A DNA stretch of 64,000 bases, from NCBI RefSeq assembly GCF_016464425.1, contig NZ_JADDKQ010000008.1, forward strand, positions 1 through 64,000. The letters run 5' to 3'. The DNA is from Actinotalea solisilvae. GTDB taxonomy: Bacteria > Actinomycetota > Actinomycetes > Actinomycetales > Cellulomonadaceae. Below, piece after piece: positions 60,461-64,000 of this stretch (position 1 is its first letter; every line of letters starts with the position of its first letter). Under the pieces are notes generated by a model. That model was not told the DNA's origin and did not search any database. It was given only the letters and a program-made list of their open reading frames with translations. The position numbers and the translations under genes were made by a program.

Positions 60461-61843
60461 TCAGCCTGCAGATGGCCCCAGGTGCCGTGCCAGCACCGTC
60501 CGCTCCGCCTCGTTGCCGCACAGCGCGATGGCGCGCTCGGTCTCGGCGCGCGCCTCGTCGAGGCGGCCGAGCCGGCGCAGCAGCTCGCCGCGCACGCTCG
60601 GCAGCAGGTGAGACGTCGCCAGGGCGCCGTCGGCGGCGAGCGCGTCGACGAGCGGGAGCGCGGCGGCCGGGCCGCGCGCCATGGAGACGGCGACGGCGCG
60701 GTTGAGCTCGACCACGGGCGACGGCGCGAGGCGGCCGAGGGCCTCGTAGAGCAGGACGACGCGCTCCCAGTCGGTCGCGCCGACGGATGGCGCGACCGCG
60801 TGGCACTCGGCGATCGCCGCCTGCAGGCCGTAGGCGCCGAGACCGCGGCCCACGCGACCCGCCCGCTCGAGGGCGGCGCGGCCGCGCCGGATCGCCGAGC
60901 GGTCCCAGCGGCGGCGGTCCTGGTCCTCGAGCAGCACCGGCGTGCCGTCGGGCGCCTCGCGCGCGGGGAAGCGCGCGGCCGTGAGCTCGAGCAAGGCGAG
61001 CAGACCGTGGACCTCGGGCTCGTCGGGGACGAGCCGCGCCAGCACGCGCGCGAGCCGCACGGCCTCGTGCGCGAGGTCGGGCCGCAGCCACGCGTCGCCC
61101 GACGTCGCCGTCGAGCCCTCGGTGAAGATCACGTAGATCACGCTCAGCACCGCGCCGAGGCGCTCGCGGCGCTCCTCGGGCGGTGGGACGGCGAACGGCA
61201 CCTGCGCCGCCGCGAGCGTCTTCTTGGCGCGCGTGATGCGCGCCTGCGCGGTCGCCGTCGGGACGAGGAACGCGCGGGCGATCTCGTCGCTCGTGAGGCC
61301 GCCGAGCACGCGGAGCGTGAGCGCGACCTGCGCCTCGCGGGACAGCGTCGGGTGGCACGCCGTGAACATGAGCGCCAGGACGTCGTCGTCGATGCGGTCG
61401 GGGTCCCACAGCACGTCGCCGTCGTCGTCCTCCCCGACCGGTGCGGCGCCCGACGTCGCCTGCCCCTCGCCGAGCCCGGCCGCGAGCGCCGCGTAGCGCT
61501 CGTCCCGGCCGGCGCGACGGCGGAACGCGTCGATCGCGCGCCGTCGTCCGACCGTGAGCAGCCACCCCGCGGGCCGGTCCGGGACGCCGTCCCGGGGCCA
61601 GGCGACGAGCGCCTCGGCGAGCGCCTCCTGCGCGAGGTCCTCCGCGAGCGCGAGGTCGCCGGTGTACCGGGCGAGCGCGCCGACGATCCGCGCGGACTCG
61701 ATGCGCCACACCGCCTCGACGGCGTGCCGCGCGTCCGAGCCGCCGGCGCGCCGTCCCTCGGGCGCGGCGCGCCGCCCCGCCGGTGCGGCGGGGCGGTCGG
61801 CCGCGGCGTCGGCGCTCAGAGCTGGCCGGTCCGGACCCGCCAC
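60461..61843 (-). CDS. ECF42-type RNA polymerase sigma factor (DUF6596/SnoaL-type extended)
   Basis: A 460-residue sigma factor of the ECF42 group: sigma2 (VWRIESARIVGALARYTGD, LAEDLAQEALAEAL), sigma4 (LGGLTSDEIARAFLVPTATAQARITRAK), then a large C-terminal TPR-like domain of about 230 residues (LLALLELTAARFPAR; YGLQAAIAECHAVAPS; LVPLVDALAAD-like VELNRAVAVSMARGP) that is unique to the group. It pairs with the DGPF/YCII protein encoded just before it, as is typical. GTG 61843 is chosen: AAGGAG is five bases upstream, inside the partner gene, giving a 28-base overlap; the first 36 residues are Ala/Arg-rich. Confidence 0.88.
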   Translation of the reverse strand: MAGPDRPALSADAAADRPAAPAGRRAAPEGRRAGGSDARHAVEAVWRIESARIVGALARYTGDLALAEDLAQEALAEALVAWPRDGVPDRPAGWLLTVGRRRAIDAFRRRAGRDERYAALAAGLGEGQATSGAAPVGEDDDGDVLWDPDRIDDDVLALMFTACHPTLSREAQVALTLRVLGGLTSDEIARAFLVPTATAQARITRAKKTLAAAQVPFAVPPPEERRERLGAVLSVIYVIFTEGSTATSGDAWLRPDLAHEAVRLARVLARLVPDEPEVHGLLALLELTAARFPAREAPDGTPVLLEDQDRRRWDRSAIRRGRAALERAGRVGRGLGAYGLQAAIAECHAVAPSVGATDWERVVLLYEALGRLAPSPVVELNRAVAVSMARGPAAALPLVDALAADGALATSHLLPSVRGELLRRLGRLDEARAETERAIALCGNEAERTVLARHLGPSAG

Positions 61844-62235
61844 TCGCGCTCCTTGCGGATCCACTCGTTGTCCTGCGGGAACTCGTCGATGCTGGCGACG
61901 CGGCGGATCTCGGCCTTCATGCCGGGACCCCCGAGCGGCGCGCGCTTGGCCCACTCGACGGCCTCCTCGATCGACGCGACGTCGAGGATCCAGAACCCGC
62001 CGAACAGCTCCTTCGTCTCGCCGTACGGGCCGTCGGTCACGACCGGCGGCTGCGACGAGTAGTCGACGACGACGCCCTTCGCCGCGTCGTCGAGGCCCTC
62101 GGCCGCGACGAGCACGCCGGCCCGGATCATCTCGTCGTTGTAGCGGCCCATCGCGTCCATGACCTGCTCGAAGTCGACGTCGGCGAACGCGGCCTCGGCC
62201 TCGTCGGTCGAGCGCATGATCAGCATGTACTTCAC
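61816..62235 (-). CDS. YCII/DGPF-domain protein, ECF42 partner
   Basis: A 139-residue dimeric alpha-beta barrel-like protein starting MKYMLIMRSTDEAEAAF and carrying TDGPYGETKELFGGFWILDV, which holds the DGP(F/Y) motif. DGPF proteins are the conserved partners of ECF42 sigma factors and may modulate their activity. GTG 62235 follows GAGGAG with six bases between. Overlaps the sigma gene by 28 bases, so the two are co-translated. Confidence 0.9.
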   Translation of the reverse strand: MKYMLIMRSTDEAEAAFADVDFEQVMDAMGRYNDEMIRAGVLVAAEGLDDAAKGVVVDYSSQPPVVTDGPYGETKELFGGFWILDVASIEEAVEWAKRAPLGGPGMKAEIRRVASIDEFPQDNEWIRKEREWRVRTGQL

Positions 62236-62343
62236 GGTGGTCTCCTCAGCCTGGGCAGGTCCCTCTCGGACCCTCTCACCCCCAGGTCGAACGGCGGTAC
62301 CCGCGGATCGACACGAGCCGCGGGCGGATCCAGCCGGGTGCCC

Positions 62344-62763
62344 TCACTCCTCGGAAGACCCAGCCGCGCGTCGTGCCGTGGTTCCGGTGGCGGCCCCTGC
62401 TGCCTGATCGAGGGGCGGCTCCCAGCGGCGGGCGTAGCGCGCCATGGGCTGGAGGGAGCGGAGGAGCTCCACGCCGCGTTCGGAGAGTCGGTAGGAGATG
62501 GTCACGGGGGTGGTGGGCTCGACAGCACGGACGACGAGTCCGGCCGCTTCGAGCTCGCGGAGACGCACGCTGAGCATGCGACCGGAGAGCCCCTGGACGC
62601 GGCGCTCGATCTCGGTGAAGCGCTCGGCGCCCGTGCCGAGGGCGAGGAGGATGCCGCTGGACCATCGCCTGCCGACGATCTCCATGACGCCGGCGATCCT
62701 GCGGCACTCCTCGTCATCGATGCGCAGGGGCGTGCGGGAGGCTCCTGCCTCGGCGTGGCTCAC
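62344..62763 (-). CDS. HxlR-family transcriptional regulator
   Basis: A 139-residue winged-HTH protein of the MarR-related HxlR group: GRRWSSGILLALGTGAERFTEIERRV then GLSGRMLSVRLRELEAAGLV (HTH) and YRLSERGVELLRSLQPM. HxlR proteins respond to redox or electrophilic compounds and usually control an adjacent enzyme gene. It is divergent from the flavin monooxygenase at 62828, with GTAA-rich repeats between, so that gene is the likely target. Confidence 0.88.
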   Translation of the reverse strand: MSHAEAGASRTPLRIDDEECRRIAGVMEIVGRRWSSGILLALGTGAERFTEIERRVQGLSGRMLSVRLRELEAAGLVVRAVEPTTPVTISYRLSERGVELLRSLQPMARYARRWEPPLDQAAGAATGTTARRAAGSSEE

Positions 62764-62772
62764 GTACGCAAA

Positions 62773-62785
62773 GTAAGCAGGTTAC
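62773..62785. promoter_or_regulatory. Candidate HxlR operator
   Basis: GTAA-gcagg-TTAC dyad in the 64-base divergent region, with GTAC, AGTA and GTTA spaced about 8 bases apart around it (62764-62785). Confidence 0.45.
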
Positions 62786-62827
62786 CGGTGGTTTGTCGAG
62801 GACGAGCCGTGCCCGGATGCTCGAGGC

Positions 62828-64000
62828 ATGCCCGACTACCGTCACCCCCTGCGCTTCGGCAGCTTCGTCACTCCGATCGCGGCCGCCCCGCAGCGCCCGG
62901 TCGACCTCGCCCTGTTCAGCGAGGAGCTGGGCCTGGATCTCGTCACGTTCCAGGACCACCCGTACCAGCCGGTGTTCCAGGACACCTGGACCCTGATGTC
63001 CTGGGTTGCGGCGAGGACCTCACGCATCCACGTCTCGGGGAACGTGCTGAACCTCCCGCTGCGGCAGCCCGCCGTGCTCGCACGGGCGGTGGCGAGCCTG
63101 GACCAGCTCAGCGGCGGGAGGGCCGAGCTGGGGATCGGCACGGGCGGGTACTTCGACGCGATGGCGACGATGGGTGCGCCGCTCCTGACCCCTGCCGAGG
63201 CGGTCAGCGGCCTGGACGAGGCGCTGGACATCATCCGGGGCATCTGGGACACCACTGACCCGTCGCCGTTGCACGTGGAGGGCAGGTATCACCGGGTGAC
63301 GGGAGCGGCTCGGGGGCCGGCTCCGGCGCACGAGGTCCCCATCTGGGTGGGTGCGTACAAGCCGCGGATGCAGCGCATCCTGGGACGCAAGGGGGACGGC
63401 TGGTTGCCGAGCCTGCCGTGGCTGAAGCCCGGCGACATCGAGCGCGGCAACCACATCATCGACGACGCTGCCCGGGAGGCCGGCCGCGACCCGCGGGCCG
63501 TCACCCGGCTGATGAACGTGACGCCGCAGTACGACGCGGAGGACCTGGCCGAGCTCGCGGTCGTCCACGGGATCAGCGTGTTCATCATGGGCTCGGACGA
63601 CCCGCGCGAGATCCGCACGTTCGCCACTCGGACGGCCCCGCACATCCGCGACCGGGTCGAGAAGGCGCGTCGAGCGTCGAGTTCCACGGTCGCACGACCG
63701 GCGGCGCGGGTCTTCGCCCGCGACCCGATCCCCGAGGCGCTCGCGTCCCGGGCACTGCTGCCCGGAGACCGCGGCTACGACCGGTACACGTCGGGCTACT
63801 TCCGTGGCGCCCGGCCAGGTCTGATCCTTCGTCCGGAGTCCCCGGCGGAGGTGCAGGACGCAGTGCGGTTCGCCGCCCGCCACCAGGACCTGCCCCTGGG
63901 CCTGTTCAGCGGAGGCCACGGCCTCTCGGGACGGTCGTTGAACGACGGGGGGATCGTCATCGCCCTCGACGCCCTGAACGGGATCGAGGTGAGCGACGGG
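62828..64000 (+). CDS. LLM luciferase-like monooxygenase fused to BBE-like FAD domain, truncated by window end
   Basis: At least 391 codons; the frame is still open at 64000. Residues 1 to about 290 are a luciferase-like (LLM) F420/FMN-dependent oxidoreductase: FQDHPYQPVFQDTWTLMSWVA, LDQLSGGRAELGIGTGGYFD and PIWVGAYKPRMQRILG. After a linker comes an FAD-binding_4-type domain (PGDRGYDRYTSGYFRG, RPESPAEVQDAVRFAARHQ, then FSGGHGLSGRS, where His is the usual covalent FAD site of berberine-bridge enzymes). So two flavin enzymes in one chain. A GATGCT hexamer ends 6 bases before ATG 62828. Codon third positions look less G+C-biased than in neighbours (more GCT, GGT, TTG, CTT, TCA). Probably HxlR-controlled. 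Confidence 0.85.
   Translation, partial: MPDYRHPLRFGSFVTPIAAAPQRPVDLALFSEELGLDLVTFQDHPYQPVFQDTWTLMSWVAARTSRIHVSGNVLNLPLRQPAVLARAVASLDQLSGGRAELGIGTGGYFDAMATMGAPLLTPAEAVSGLDEALDIIRGIWDTTDPSPLHVEGRYHRVTGAARGPAPAHEVPIWVGAYKPRMQRILGRKGDGWLPSLPWLKPGDIERGNHIIDDAAREAGRDPRAVTRLMNVTPQYDAEDLAELAVVHGISVFIMGSDDPREIRTFATRTAPHIRDRVEKARRASSSTVARPAARVFARDPIPEALASRALLPGDRGYDRYTSGYFRGARPGLILRPESPAEVQDAVRFAARHQDLPLGLFSGGHGLSGRSLNDGGIVIALDALNGIEVSDG

Noticed and set aside
61817..61819. CTG overlapping the DGPF stop as start of the sigma factor
   Set aside because: GTG 61843 upstream has an AAGGAG site with five-base spacing, so a normal start is available.

Overview
The window is very high-G+C DNA with dense GTG/ATG starts, 4-nt ATGA/GTGA gene overlaps and GGAGG ribosome sites. 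Gene families such as DUF222-HNH, deazaflavin-type Ddn-like enzymes, EspC/WXG-type secretion substrates, WYL regulators and a short GNAT-type N-acetylglutamate synthase point to an actinobacterium. My best guess is Micrococcales near Cellulomonadaceae/Promicromonosporaceae, inferred from gene content only. It reads as ordinary chromosome: about 70 protein genes, two broken genes, no rRNA, tRNA, CRISPR array or recognisable insertion sequence. No gene-free stretch exceeds about 270 bases. The first 70 bases, with a 29-G run, look like a bad contig end.

Layout. 1-7.9 kb: DUF222-HNH endonuclease, WYL regulator divergent from an epoxide hydrolase, TspO-like membrane protein, NAD epimerase, orphan branched-chain-amino-acid-type binding lipoprotein, trmL. 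8-14 kb: membrane protein, aldo/keto reductase, two alpha/beta hydrolases, FMN alpha-hydroxyacid dehydrogenase, a 46-aa protein, Ddn-like enzyme. 14.2-19.2 kb: PQ-loop protein, then a histidine kinase/LuxR regulator pair followed by an ABC-2 exporter. 19.2-24.5 kb: VOC protein, YafY-type regulator, an ArsR-SRPBCC-DoxX operon with two operators, and a three-gene unit of type VII secretion substrate-like proteins. 24.6-30.3 kb: PPOX-like protein, AEC permease, recQ, a second Ddn-like enzyme, TetR. 30.4-45 kb: frameshifted membrane gene, nfo, APH-like kinase, HesB-like protein, lipoprotein, a second (divergent) ArsR/SRPBCC pair, TetR/aldo-keto reductase pair, phospholipase D, PEP-mutase-like protein, TPM protein, LacI remnant. 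44.4-47.2 kb: IclR regulator with KDPG aldolase and KDG kinase. 47.2-50.1 kb: a membrane HD-GYP/pentapeptide-repeat fusion and an epimerase. 50.3-55.8 kb: glycerol regulon (glpD-glpF-glpK with a divergent SorC-type regulator). 55.9-64 kb: small secreted protein, glycolipid-binding-like protein, DMT transporter with a His-rich tail divergent from argA, a 44-residue-repeat protein, RraB-like protein, an ECF42-type sigma factor with its DGPF partner, and HxlR divergent from a flavin monooxygenase fused to a BBE-like FAD domain, which runs off the end.

How it works together. The clearest pathways are glycerol uptake and oxidation (GlpF, GlpK, GlpD) and 2-keto-3-deoxygluconate breakdown (KDG kinase then KDPG aldolase). 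Most other units are single enzymes with an adjacent divergent regulator. A strong shared signal is a TAnnnT promoter box ending 6 or 7 bases before the start codon in 13 genes, which suggests widespread leaderless mRNAs and fixes several start sites. Several divergent regulators have clear palindromic operators. The best candidates for new biology are the HD-GYP/pentapeptide fusion, the small type VII substrate unit without a secretion machine, and the ArsR operator that contains both divergent start codons.
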